DNA from: DATATV01 sp035551355
GTDB taxonomy: Bacteria; Actinomycetota; Actinomycetes; Mycobacteriales; Pseudonocardiaceae
Direction: 5' to 3'
NCBI GenBank assembly: GCA_035551355.1
Contig: DASZNF010000066.1
Location: forward strand, 1 to 64,000
Length of the DNA stretch: 64,000 bases
Positions 15,786 to 23,811 of this stretch are shown piece after piece (within the stretch, counting starts at the first letter, position 1; every line of letters starts with the position of its first letter). Position numbers and translations under genes: made by a program. The notes under the pieces were generated by a model, which was not told the DNA's origin, did not search any database, and saw only the letters and a list, made by a program, of their open reading frames with translations.

Positions 15786-17893
15786 CTCTCACCATCGAAC
15801 AGGCGCAGGCGGCCTTCCCGGACGAGGTCGTCACCAGGGCCACCACCCGGCTGGTGGGCGTACCCGGGCTGACCAAGCCGGTCGCGCTGATCAGCCTGGA
15901 CAACGGCCTGGACCACAACCGGCCCTCCACCTTCGGTCCGCAGGGCCTGGTCAGCCTGAACACCGCGCTGGACGAGGCGTTCGCGGCCGACCCGGCGGCC
16001 ATCGCGGTCACCGGCAAGCCGTTCGTGTTCGCGGTCGGCGCCGACCTGTCCGGCGTGGAGGAGATCTCCGATCCGTCGCTGGCCAAGGCCATCGCGCAGA
16101 CCGGGCACGACGTGTTCCGCCGGCTGACCGAGACCGACATCCCGACCTTCGCGTTCGTCAACGGCGCGGTCATGGGCGGCGGCCTGGAACTGGCGCTGTC
16201 CTGCCACTACCGCACGCTGATCACCAACGCGGCGGCCATCGCGTTCCCCGAGTGCTTCCTCGGCCTGTTCCCGGGCTGGGGCGGCACGCAGCTGCTGCCC
16301 AACCTGATCGGGCCGGACGCCGCGGTCACCGTGATCCTGGAGAACGCGCTCAACCAGAACAAGATGCTCAAGCCGGCGCAGGCCGTGCAGCTGGGCATCG
16401 CCGACGTGCTGCTGGACTCCGCCGACTACCTGGAGCAGTCGCTGCTCTGGCTGGCCGGGGTCGTGAACGGCGAGATCTCGGTGCCGCGCAAGGAGATCGA
16501 CCGGGGCACCGGCTGGGACAACGCCATCGGCCGGGCCAAGGCCATCGCCGCGGGCAAGACGCACGGCGCCTCCCCCGGTGTGGACAAGGCCATCGAACTG
16601 CTGGACCTGGCCCGCAACAACGATCTGGACGCCGGGTACGCGGCCGAGACGCAGGCGCTGGCCGAGGTCCTGATGACCGACACGCTGCGGGCCGGGCTGT
16701 ACTCCTTCAACCTGGTCAACAAGCGGGCCCGCAAGCCCGCGGGCGCCCCGGACAAGGGCCTGGCCCGGCCGGTGACCAAGGTCGGCGTGGTCGGCGCCGG
16801 CCTGATGGCCAGCCAGCTGGCCCTGTTGTTCGTGCGCCGCCTCAAGGTGCCGGTGGTGCTCACCGACGTCGACCAGGCCCGGGTGGACAAGGGCGTCGGC
16901 TACGTGCACACCGAGATCGACAAGCTGCTCGCCAAGTCGCGGATCTCGGCCGACGAGGCCAACCGGCTCAAGGCCCTGGTGTCCGGTTCGCTGGACAAGG
17001 CCGCGTTCAGCGACGCCGACTTCGTCATCGAGGCGGTGTTCGAGGAGCTCTCGGTCAAGCAGACCGTGTTCGCCGAGGTCGAGGAGCACGTCAGCGCCGA
17101 GGCCATCCTGGCCACCAACACCTCCTCGCTGTCCATCACCGAGATGGCGAGCAAGCTCAAGCACCCGGAGCGCGTGGTCGGATTCCACTTCTTCAACCCG
17201 GTCGCGGTGCTGCCGCTGCTGGAGATCGTGCGCGCCGGGCAGACCGACGACGCCTCGCTGGCCACCGCGTTCGCCGTGGCCAAGCAGCTGAAGAAGTCCG
17301 CGGTGCTGGTCTCCGACGCCCCGGCGTTCGTGGTCAACCGGCTGCTCACCCGGTTCCTGGGCGAGGTCATCCGCGCGGTCGACGAGGGCACCCCGTTCGA
17401 GGTGGCGGACAAGGCGCTGGAGCCGCTGGGCCTGCCGATGAGCCCGATGGTGCTGCTGCAGCTGGTCGGCCCGCCGGTGGCCCTACACGTGGCCGAGACC
17501 ATGCACAACGCCTTCCCGGACCGGTTCGGCGTGAGCGACAACATGCGCCGGTTCGTCGAGGCAGGCAAGTCCTCGGTGTGGGTGTGGGACGACAAGGGCA
17601 ACCAGTCGGTCGACCCCGAGGTCGCGGCCCTGTGGCAGCAGGGTGCGCAGGCGCTGACCGAGGAGCAGGTGCGCGAGCGGGCGCTGGCCGCGCTGGCCCA
17701 GGAGATCCGGCTGATGCTGGACCAGGGCGTGGTGGCCGAGGCCCAGGACATCGACCTGTGCCTGATCCTGGGCGCGGGCTGGCCGTTCTGGCTGGGCGGT
17801 ATCACCCCGTACCTGGACCGCGCCGGCGTGTCCGAGCGGGTGACCGGCAAGGCGTTCCTGGCTCCCGGGGTCGCCTCCGTCCCGGCGGGCTGA
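15782..17893 (+). CDS. fadB: Fatty acid oxidation multifunctional enzyme FadB
   Basis: The 703-residue fusion hydrates enoyl-CoA and oxidises 3-hydroxyacyl-CoA with NAD+. The N-terminal crotonase domain (about 1-230) shows GKPFVFAVGADLSG and NGAVMGGGLELALSCHYR, an oxyanion-hole layout. The 3-hydroxyacyl-CoA dehydrogenase NAD-binding domain begins at about residue 333 (VGVVGAGLMASQLALLF) and has ATNTSSLSITEMA and the catalytic His in VGFHFFNPV. A C-terminal dehydrogenase domain ends the chain. The start GTG overlaps the fadA stop, so the two are translationally coupled. The protein should complex with FadA. Confidence 0.95.
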   Translation: MTLTIEQAQAAFPDEVVTRATTRLVGVPGLTKPVALISLDNGLDHNRPSTFGPQGLVSLNTALDEAFAADPAAIAVTGKPFVFAVGADLSGVEEISDPSLAKAIAQTGHDVFRRLTETDIPTFAFVNGAVMGGGLELALSCHYRTLITNAAAIAFPECFLGLFPGWGGTQLLPNLIGPDAAVTVILENALNQNKMLKPAQAVQLGIADVLLDSADYLEQSLLWLAGVVNGEISVPRKEIDRGTGWDNAIGRAKAIAAGKTHGASPGVDKAIELLDLARNNDLDAGYAAETQALAEVLMTDTLRAGLYSFNLVNKRARKPAGAPDKGLARPVTKVGVVGAGLMASQLALLFVRRLKVPVVLTDVDQARVDKGVGYVHTEIDKLLAKSRISADEANRLKALVSGSLDKAAFSDADFVIEAVFEELSVKQTVFAEVEEHVSAEAILATNTSSLSITEMASKLKHPERVVGFHFFNPVAVLPLLEIVRAGQTDDASLATAFAVAKQLKKSAVLVSDAPAFVVNRLLTRFLGEVIRAVDEGTPFEVADKALEPLGLPMSPMVLLQLVGPPVALHVAETMHNAFPDRFGVSDNMRRFVEAGKSSVWVWDDKGNQSVDPEVAALWQQGAQALTEEQVRERALAALAQEIRLMLDQGVVAEAQDIDLCLILGAGWPFWLGGITPYLDRAGVSERVTGKAFLAPGVASVPAG

Positions 17894-17956
17894 GGCGAGT
17901 GGCACCGGCGGGCCGACCGCAGGCGCCGACGGGCTGACCGGGCCTGATCACACCTT

Positions 17957-18006
17957 TCGATGGTCCCCCGTTCCTGGCGATATGGCCGGGAAAGGGGGAC
18001 CATCGA
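17957..18006 (+). terminator. Long hairpin after fadAB
   Basis: Perfect 13-base arms at 17957-17969 and 17994-18006 (TCGATGGTCCCCC and its complement) flank a loop that can itself pair (TTCC-T-GGC with GCC-G-GGAA), giving a stem of about 20 pairs. It lies 64 bases after the fadB stop and probably ends the operon. It is immediately upstream of the next gene's candidate GTG start. Confidence 0.75.
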
Positions 18007-18010
18007 TTGT

Positions 18011-18967
18011 GTGACGGCGGAACAACAGGCGCAGGACCCGATGGTTTCGGCCAGGGCGGGCGTGTTGGCCGCGGTCGAGGCGATGGGCGAATCCGGCGGT
18101 CCCTCGCTGCGGCCTGCGACGGTGACCTCCAAGGTCCGGCTGCGGGAACCGGCCGGGTCGCTGACCACCAAACTCGACGCCCGGCGCACCGCCGGGCTGG
18201 AGCTGGAGGGCCGCGACTACCCCCGGCGCACCACCACCATCCTGCTGACCACCGGGGTCGCCCTGCTGGGCGCGGTGGGCATCGTGGGGCTGCTGGGCAC
18301 GGTCGCGGTGTTCGCGGTGACCATCGGGCAGGTGCACCTGCTGCCGGTGATCATCGGGCTGATCGGCGGACTGATCGGCCTGGGCTTCGTGGGCGGGGCG
18401 GTGGCGCACTACGCGTCCGGCGACCCGCTGCGGCTGTCCACCGCCGACCGGCGCAGCCTGGCCGCGGCCCGCTACTGGCAGTCCCGGCAGGGCTGGATCG
18501 GGCCGTTGTCGGGCACCCGGGAACGCCGGCTGGCGCTGGTCGCCCGGGACCTGGTGGAACGGATCGCGACCAGCCCGGCGTGGACCTCGGGCGAGCTGGA
18601 CGGGCACCGGGTGCAGCTGGACCTGATCGCCGAGCTGGACCAGATCGACGAGCAGGCCTACCAGCTGGCCCACCTGCGCAGCACGCTGCCCGACGGGCCG
18701 CACACGGCGCTGGAACAGGGCTGGGCGGCGCTGGTGGACCGGGTGGCGGCGCTGCTGGTCTACGCGGGCCGGCTGGGCGTGTTCGAGCGGGAACTGGCCG
18801 CCCACCAGGCCGAACAGCGCACCCGGGCGGCCGACGAGCAGGTGGCCCGGCTGCTGGCCGGAGCGGCCCGCGACGACCTGGCCGCGGACACGCTCCAAGC
18901 GCTGACTCAGGACCTTGCGGCCCGGCGGATCACCACTTTCGGATCGTTGCCCGAGAGTGGGACCTGA
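18011..18967 (+). CDS. Two-helix membrane protein of unknown function
   Basis: The 318-residue protein has a polar N-terminal 75 residues, two hydrophobic helices at about 76-100 and 104-126 (TTILLTTGVALLGAVGIVG and VIIGLIGGLIGLGFVGGA), and a long helical Arg/Ala/Leu-rich cytoplasmic tail that may be coiled. No family was recognised. The start is uncertain: GTG 18011 directly follows the hairpin and lacks a ribosome site, whereas ATG 18041 has GCAGGA upstream. The 3' end overlaps the convergent AIM24 gene by 38 bases. Its neighbours suggest a membrane-associated role. Confidence 0.72.
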   Translation: MTAEQQAQDPMVSARAGVLAAVEAMGESGGPSLRPATVTSKVRLREPAGSLTTKLDARRTAGLELEGRDYPRRTTTILLTTGVALLGAVGIVGLLGTVAVFAVTIGQVHLLPVIIGLIGGLIGLGFVGGAVAHYASGDPLRLSTADRRSLAAARYWQSRQGWIGPLSGTRERRLALVARDLVERIATSPAWTSGELDGHRVQLDLIAELDQIDEQAYQLAHLRSTLPDGPHTALEQGWAALVDRVAALLVYAGRLGVFERELAAHQAEQRTRAADEQVARLLAGAARDDLAADTLQALTQDLAARRITTFGSLPESGT

Positions 18968-19817
18968 TCAGCTCCGACTCCTCCTCCGGCTGGTACACCG
19001 AGGACACCGCCACGCGGCCCGGGCCGATCAGCCGCACCCAGATGCTGCGGTAGTTGAACTTCGAGAACCAGGAAATCCCTTGCGTGCGCGGATATTCCAG
19101 GTGCAGGTGCGCGGCCACTGTGACGTCCCGGTAGAGCAGCGAGGTCGGCTGGATCAGCAGGCTCTCCCCCGGCGCCAGGTCCCGCACGAAGGTGTTGCCC
19201 GGGCTGTGCAGCAACAGCAGGCCCGGGGAGTTCTGGGCGGAGAAGATGTCGCCGAACGAGCCCATCGGGTAGTGCGTCTTGCGGTCGTCGCCGGAGCCGG
19301 TGACGAACCACATGTTGTTGCTGGTCCAGTCGTACTTCACGTTGCCGGTGGCGGCCAGGAACCGGTGCTCGCGCACCCAGATCTGCTGGTTGTGCTGCAA
19401 CGGCAGCACCACGATCTCGCCCGCGTGGTTGTCCGAAAGCGCCAGGTGACCCGGGCCGCGGCCGGTGAGCATGACCAGCGGCAGGCCGCCCATCATCCGC
19501 TTCCACGCGCCGGCCAGGCTCATCCGCTCGATCTGCGCGGTCGGGTCGGCCCACAGCAGGTTGTGGTGCGAGAAGTAGATCCATTCCCCCTGGGCCAGCG
19601 CGAAGTCCGCGGCCGGCACCTGGGTGCCCTCGATCTGACAGCGGGACTGGCCGAACTGGATGTGGGCCATGTCCCGGACCGGGGGCTGTCTGGTCCAGCC
19701 GGAGGCGCTCACCGAGGCCCGGATGTCCACCGGGGCGCCGCACAGCGGGCAGGTCGGGGCGGAGGGGTCGCTGGGCTGACGGCAGTAGCGGCAGGTGTAG
19801 TTGGCAGGTGCGCTCAT
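18930..19817 (-). CDS. AIM24-family protein with N-terminal zinc ribbon
   Basis: The 295-residue protein combines a zinc ribbon (Cys9, Cys12, Cys23, Cys26) with an AIM24 domain, named after a yeast mitochondrial inner-membrane protein. The domain is visible as a beta-rich stretch with CQIEGTQVPAADF, ISFs such as GPGHLALSDNHAGEIVVLPL, the VREHRFLAATGNVKYD segment, and SPGLLLLHSPGNTFVRDLAPGE. No enzyme motif is present; family members are thought to associate with membranes or act as scaffolds. It lies 13 bases downstream of a paralogue, likely in one operon, and is convergent with the two-helix membrane protein gene. Confidence 0.85.
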   Translation of the reverse strand: MSAPANYTCRYCRQPSDPSAPTCPLCGAPVDIRASVSASGWTRQPPVRDMAHIQFGQSRCQIEGTQVPAADFALAQGEWIYFSHHNLLWADPTAQIERMSLAGAWKRMMGGLPLVMLTGRGPGHLALSDNHAGEIVVLPLQHNQQIWVREHRFLAATGNVKYDWTSNNMWFVTGSGDDRKTHYPMGSFGDIFSAQNSPGLLLLHSPGNTFVRDLAPGESLLIQPTSLLYRDVTVAAHLHLEYPRTQGISWFSKFNYRSIWVRLIGPGRVAVSSVYQPEEESELIRSHSRATIRKW

Positions 19818-19830
19818 GATCGTCCGCCCC

Positions 19831-20631
19831 TCACCCGGAGTGGTGGTGGACGTACATGGACTGAATGCCCACCCGGCCCGGGCCGGTCATCTCGGCCAGG
19901 TACATCTTGGAGAACATGCCGACCTTGAAGTTCTGCTGCACGGCCTGCATCTGCACGCTGGCGTCCTTGTAGAGGAATCCGCCCGGCTCGACCAGGATCT
20001 TCTCCCCCGGTCGCAGCATCCGCTCGAACACGTTGCCGTAGCCGTGCAGCAGCAGCATGCCCGGGTAGCCCTGGGTGATGAACCGGTCCATGTACATCCC
20101 GTTGCCGCCGTGCAGGATGTTGGCCAGGCCCTTGATCCGGATGAACGAGTAGTTGATGCTCGCCGAGGCCAGCAGGAAGGCGTGCTCGCGCACGTCCAGT
20201 TCCATGCCCGGGTGCAGGGGCAGCACCACCAGCTCGCCGGGCGAGTCGCGGGAGAAGGCGATCCGGCCCGGGCCCTGGGCCACGGTGACCACGTGCGGCA
20301 TGCCGCCAAGCGAGCGCTTCAGCCCGCCGCCGGTGTTCAGCGCCGAGACCGGGACGACCTCGTCCTTCCACAGCATCACGTGGTGCTCGAAGTAGACGGC
20401 GTCGCCGGGGCCGAGGTTGATCTCGGACACCGGGACGAGCTCGCCCTCCACCTGGCAGGTCGAGTTGGCGAAGCGGAACTCGGTCATGTCGCGCAGGCGG
20501 GGAGCCTCGCGCCAGCCCGAGTCGCTGATCTTGTTGGCCTCGTCCAGCGGCGCTCCGCAGGTCAGGCAGCTGCGGCTGGCGCCGGGCGGATTCTGCCCCC
20601 GGCACCACTGGCACTGGATCATGTCAGCCAC
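19831..20631 (-). CDS. AIM24-family protein with N-terminal zinc ribbon, paralogue
   Basis: The 266-residue protein has a zinc ribbon (Cys7, Cys10, Cys22, Cys25) followed by an AIM24 domain with the same order of segments as the next gene: CQVEGELVPVSEINLGPGD, GPGRIAFSRDSPGELVVLPL, VREHAFLLASASINYSF, and GYPGMLLLHGYGNVFERM. The two proteins look like an old tandem duplication. GTG start with AGGGGAG seven bases upstream. It is divergent from the SPFH/zinc-ribbon gene across a 155-base promoter region, suggesting co-control. A scaffold role at the membrane is inference. Confidence 0.85.
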   Translation of the reverse strand: MADMIQCQWCRGQNPPGASRSCLTCGAPLDEANKISDSGWREAPRLRDMTEFRFANSTCQVEGELVPVSEINLGPGDAVYFEHHVMLWKDEVVPVSALNTGGGLKRSLGGMPHVVTVAQGPGRIAFSRDSPGELVVLPLHPGMELDVREHAFLLASASINYSFIRIKGLANILHGGNGMYMDRFITQGYPGMLLLHGYGNVFERMLRPGEKILVEPGGFLYKDASVQMQAVQQNFKVGMFSKMYLAEMTGPGRVGIQSMYVHHHSG

Positions 20632-20786
20632 ACGTGACTCCCCTCGCCCAAACGGCCCCCAACGGCCGCCCTGATCGGGTAAAAGGTATCAGCGGGACAC
20701 GGCCGAATGTGGGCAGAGCGCTGAGTCCGAGCGCGTGTGGCCTTGTATCGTCTTGCGGTAACGGTGTCGCTGGAGGGGTCGTCGTC

Positions 20787-21956
20787 ATGGCAATGTTCAG
20801 TCGGGAGTTCATCGCGGTCCCCGACGACCGCAAGCATCAGATCGTCTTCAAGTGGCCGGACATCACCATCCGCCGGTTCACCCGGGCGATCGTCAACGCC
20901 GACGAGGTCGCTCTTTTCGTCAACACCGGCCAGGTCGTGCAGACCATGGGCCCAGGCCGCCACCAGATCGACGCCAACGAGCTGCCCGGCCTCGGCGCGC
21001 TGATCGACCGGCTCTCCGGCGGCAACGCCTACCGGGCCGAGCTGTACTTCGTGGGCAGCCGCGAGTTCACCGGGTTCAACTTCGGCGGCCGCATCGACGA
21101 CGTGCAGGACCCGGCCAGCGGGCTGATCGTGACCCTGCGGGTGTTCGGCGACTACGCGCTGCGGGTGATCGACCCGATCCGGCTGATCACCAACCTGCTG
21201 TCCACTGTGGACGTCACCGACAACGAGCGGGTCACCGACTGGGTGTCCGATCAGCTGCTGAAGGTCATGCGCACCGACGTGACCAACCAGATCGTGCGCA
21301 ACGGCTGGCCGATCCTGGGGCTTTCGGCGTACTCGCCGGAGATCGAGCGCTCGGTGGTCGCCTCCACCAACGGCCAGCTGGCCGCCTACGGCGTAGCGAT
21401 GACCCGGATGGGCAACTTCGACATCAACCTCTCCGACGAGGACAAGACCCAGCTCAAGACGCTGGCCAAGGACACCAGCTACTCCCGGCTGGCCGGCGGG
21501 TTCAACCAGTACGCGGCCGGCCAGATGGCTTTGGGCGCCGGGCAGGGCATGGCGCAGGGCGGGGGCGCGGTCAACGGCGCGTTCCTGGCCGCAGGCCTCG
21601 GCATGGGCGGGCAGGCGGTCAATCAGCCCGCCTCGGTCGCCCCGCCGCCCACCGGGTTCGCCGGCCCGGGGCAGAGCGCCTACGGCCCGCAGTCCGCGCC
21701 CACCCCGGCCCAGCCGCAGCAGCCCGCCGCGCTGCCCCCGTCGACCGGCCAGCAGCCCGCGCAGCAGCCGCCGACCCCGCCGCAGGGCGACGGTTCGGCG
21801 TGCGCGAACTGCCAGACGAACAACCCGCCCGGAGCCAAGTTCTGCGGCAACTGCGGTCAGCCGCTGGCCGCGGCCGTACCGCACTGCACCAACTGCGGCA
21901 CCCAGCTGCCGCCGGGCGCGAAGTTCTGCGGCAACTGCGGCACCGCCGCTCCCTGA
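20787..21956 (+). CDS. SPFH-domain protein with two C-terminal zinc ribbons (YdjI-like)
   Basis: The 389-residue protein has an SPFH-type domain of the lumpy-skin-disease-virus core-protein/YdjI group at about residues 20-250, a Gly/Ala-rich stretch to about 280, a Pro/Gln-rich linker, and two zinc ribbons (Cys339/342/353/356 and Cys367/370/381/384). In Bacillus subtilis, YdjI is encoded with PspA and protects membranes. The ATG is nine bases from TGGAGGGG. It is divergent from two AIM24 zinc-ribbon genes. Together they look like a membrane-surveillance set, though PspA itself is absent. A strong terminator follows. Confidence 0.87.
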   Translation: MAMFSREFIAVPDDRKHQIVFKWPDITIRRFTRAIVNADEVALFVNTGQVVQTMGPGRHQIDANELPGLGALIDRLSGGNAYRAELYFVGSREFTGFNFGGRIDDVQDPASGLIVTLRVFGDYALRVIDPIRLITNLLSTVDVTDNERVTDWVSDQLLKVMRTDVTNQIVRNGWPILGLSAYSPEIERSVVASTNGQLAAYGVAMTRMGNFDINLSDEDKTQLKTLAKDTSYSRLAGGFNQYAAGQMALGAGQGMAQGGGAVNGAFLAAGLGMGGQAVNQPASVAPPPTGFAGPGQSAYGPQSAPTPAQPQQPAALPPSTGQQPAQQPPTPPQGDGSACANCQTNNPPGAKFCGNCGQPLAAAVPHCTNCGTQLPPGAKFCGNCGTAAP

Positions 21957-21982
21957 GCCACTTCGGACGGTTTTCGGCTTTC

Positions 21983-22018
21983 GGCCGGGGTTCGGGTCCG
22001 TCGGACCGAACCCCGGCC
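21983..22018 (+). terminator. Terminator after the SPFH gene
   Basis: Arms at 21983-21999 and 22003-22018 pair over 16 bases with one bulged G (GGCCGGGGTTCGG-GTCC), leaving a GTC loop. It starts 26 bases after the SPFH stop. It is very stable and GC-rich without a T-run. Confidence 0.85.
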
Positions 22019-22033
22019 CGGTTAGGAGCTTGA

Positions 22034-22068
22034 CGGCAGGTCCTGGTCGTACCGGCCAGGACCTGCCG
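22034..22068. terminator. Second hairpin downstream of the SPFH gene
   Basis: Perfect 13-base arms CGGCAGGTCCTGG at 22034-22046 and its complement at 22056-22068 enclose a nine-base loop. It follows the first hairpin by 15 bases and may be a back-up terminator, or serve the convergent phzF-like gene. Confidence 0.75.
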
Positions 22069-22359
22069 CATGAAATGCGTGCGGGTGAGACCGCTATGAA
22101 CATTGGGCGCTCAGCCAGCGCTGGCTCGATCCCCAAGGCCGGTATTCGGTACCTTCCGGCGAGAAGCCTGACACGTGGCGATTACCTGAGTCCGGCGGCC
22201 AGCCGGTGCTGCCGGGGTAATCGGACGGAATCGGTAGATTCTTTTCCGGAATCGCCATTCATGTCCCACGAATCCCCAGTGTGTTCGTCACCAGGTTAGC
22301 GGTCGGGCCGGTGGCGGAATATTCGTCGCACGGCCTATCTCGTCGGGCCGAACATCCGA
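22069..22359. other. Convergent intergenic region with a 14-base palindrome
   Basis: With the two hairpins this completes a 403-base gap between convergent genes. It holds a perfect palindrome AGCCAGCGCTGGCT at 22113-22126. An open frame over 22030-22299 has biased composition and no ribosome site and is not accepted as a gene. Nothing else is seen. Confidence 0.6.
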
Positions 22360-23031
22360 TCACAGCGAATATTCGCGGGTTTCCACCGAGTCGACGACCC
22401 CGCCGATCTCCACCATGCCCAGCGGGCCGGGACGCACGTTGATCCGCGAGCCGATGCCCTGCCGGATCACCACCGGCCGGCCCAGCCGGGCGCCCAGCCG
22501 CAGCGCGGCCGCGCCGGTGGCCTCGTCCTCGACAATGCCCATGGCGGTGGGAAAAACCCGCGCCCGCACCCGTCCGCCCGGTTCGTCCTCCCAGGCCCAC
22601 ACCTGCAGCTGCTCGTCCGGCCCGGCGCCGGGATGCGCGTCCACCTCGGCCGGGCTGGAAAGCTGGCGCAGCTCGAAATCCGGCGCCTTGTCCGGGTCGG
22701 CGCGAATCCAGGTCAGGCCGTCCGCGGTCCAGGTCGGCACGTCCCCGGCGGGCGGGCGCAGCACCGACACGCCAAGGCCCTGCTTGGCCAGCAGCCAGGA
22801 GGTGCCCACCAACGGATGACCGGCCAGCGGCAGTTCGACCGCCGGGGTGTGGATGGCCAGCTGGGCGTTGGCCTGGTCGGTGACGAACACGGTCTCGGAA
22901 TAGCCCAGGTCGGCGGCGACCTGCTGGCGGCGTTCGGTGGGGACCCCGGCCGCGTCCAGGAACACGCCGAGTGGATTGCCACCGCGACCGTCCGGCCCGA
23001 CGAACACGGTGACCACGTACAGGGTTGTCAT
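22360..23031 (-). CDS. PhzF-family isomerase-like protein
   Basis: The 223-residue protein belongs to the PhzF/diaminopimelate-epimerase fold family. The catalytic-type Glu lies in GYSETVFV near residue 46, and DEATGAAALRLG near 166-177 matches the family's second half. It is shorter than typical PhzF enzymes of about 280 residues, with a compact middle. Phenazine genes are absent nearby, so a general isomerase or unknown substrate is more likely than phenazine synthesis. The gene lies downstream of an Lrp regulator on the same strand, with tandem repeats between. Confidence 0.8.
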   Translation of the reverse strand: MTTLYVVTVFVGPDGRGGNPLGVFLDAAGVPTERRQQVAADLGYSETVFVTDQANAQLAIHTPAVELPLAGHPLVGTSWLLAKQGLGVSVLRPPAGDVPTWTADGLTWIRADPDKAPDFELRQLSSPAEVDAHPGAGPDEQLQVWAWEDEPGGRVRARVFPTAMGIVEDEATGAAALRLGARLGRPVVIRQGIGSRINVRPGPLGMVEIGGVVDSVETREYSL

Positions 23032-23066
23032 AGGTCAGTCAACCATGATCCCCCGACGGCGTGTTC

Positions 23067-23135
23067 CTCGCCCGGTCACGCGGGAACGGCTCGCCTGGTC
23101 ACTCGGGAACGGCTCGCCCGGTCACTCGGGAACGG
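23067..23135. repeat. 23-base tandem repeat, three copies
   Basis: Three copies start at 23067, 23090 and 23113 and differ at only two positions; the unit begins CTCGCCCGGTCAC and ends CGGGAACGG. The third copy runs across the stop codon of the Lrp gene (23122), so the last codons of that protein are repeat-encoded. Confidence 0.9.
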
Positions 23136-23574
23136 GCAGCGGGCGGGGCGGCACCGGGGTGGACACCACGACCGAGGTGACGGTCTGGCCGTGCAGCAGA
23201 AACCGGTCCAGCACCTCCTCCAGCTCGGCGATGCCCGGCGCGTGCACCTTCACCAGGAAGCAGTCCTCGCCGGTGATCCGGTAGCACTCGCTGACCTGCG
23301 GCAGTTTCTCGGCCAGCTCGGCGATCCGGGCCAGTTGCCCGGCCACCGGGCGGATCCGGGCGAACGCGGTCACCGGCAGCCCGAGCGCGGCCGGGTCGAC
23401 CTCCATCCGGTAGCCGGTGATCACGCCGAGCCGTTCCATCCGGGCCACCCGCTCGGTCACCGCGGGCGCGGACATGCCGACCTTTCTGGCCAGCGCGGAC
23501 ATGGCTATCCGCGGATTCACGTGCAGCTCACGCAACAGCCGACGATTGACGTCGTCCAGAATATCCGAGATCAT
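23122..23574 (-). CDS. Lrp/AsnC-family regulator
   Basis: The 150-residue protein has an N-terminal helix-turn-helix (NRRLLRELHVNPRIAMSALA to about residue 55) and a C-terminal RAM/ligand-binding domain with YRITGEDCFLVKV. Such proteins sense amino acids and usually control an adjacent transporter or catabolic gene. The C-terminal PRPLPVPE partly derives from a tandem repeat that crosses the stop. AGGAG lies ten bases before the ATG. It is divergent from a truncated EamA-type exporter, which was probably its former target. Confidence 0.92.
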   Translation of the reverse strand: MISDILDDVNRRLLRELHVNPRIAMSALARKVGMSAPAVTERVARMERLGVITGYRMEVDPAALGLPVTAFARIRPVAGQLARIAELAEKLPQVSECYRITGEDCFLVKVHAPGIAELEEVLDRFLLHGQTVTSVVVSTPVPPRPLPVPE

Positions 23575-23667
23575 CCGCTGCCCACTCCTTTGATTCGCAG
23601 GGAATACGGCCCAGATTCCTGCGATTGGCCATGTCGCGGCAATGGCGTTCTGAAGACAATAGCGGTT

Positions 23668-23811
23668 ATGTCCAGGCTCGACCGGTTACCGCCGGTGTGG
23701 TTTTTTCTGATCAGCGCGGTGTTCCACTACCTGGGTCCGTCGCTGGCCGTGTTGCTGTTCGCGCGGGTCGGGCCGTTGGGGGTGGCCTGGTTGCGGATCG
23801 CCTCGTCCCGC
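23668..23811 (+). pseudogene. Truncated EamA/DMT-family transporter, N-terminus only
   Basis: An ATG at 23668 opens a frame with about 46 residues typical of the start of EamA transporters: PPVWFFLISAVFHYLG, SLAVLLFARVG and PLGVAWLRIASS, the first two helices of a ten-helix protein. At about 23808 the similarity ends and the frame continues as the antisense of the histidine kinase, whose stop is at 23812. The rest of the transporter is missing. The divergent Lrp gene is a common partner of such exporters. A deletion that fused the two loci is the simplest explanation. Confidence 0.62.

Noticed and set aside
22030..22299. Plus-strand open frame in the gap after the SPFH gene
   Set aside because: It begins inside a hairpin region, has no ribosome site and reads through palindromes.
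22365..22376. Palindrome GCGAATATTCGC at the end of the PhzF gene
   Set aside because: It lies in coding sequence for the last residues and has no second copy or gene to control.
22360..23031. Phenazine biosynthesis role for the PhzF-family gene
   Set aside because: No other phenazine genes are nearby and the protein is short for PhzF; the family has many members of other or unknown function.
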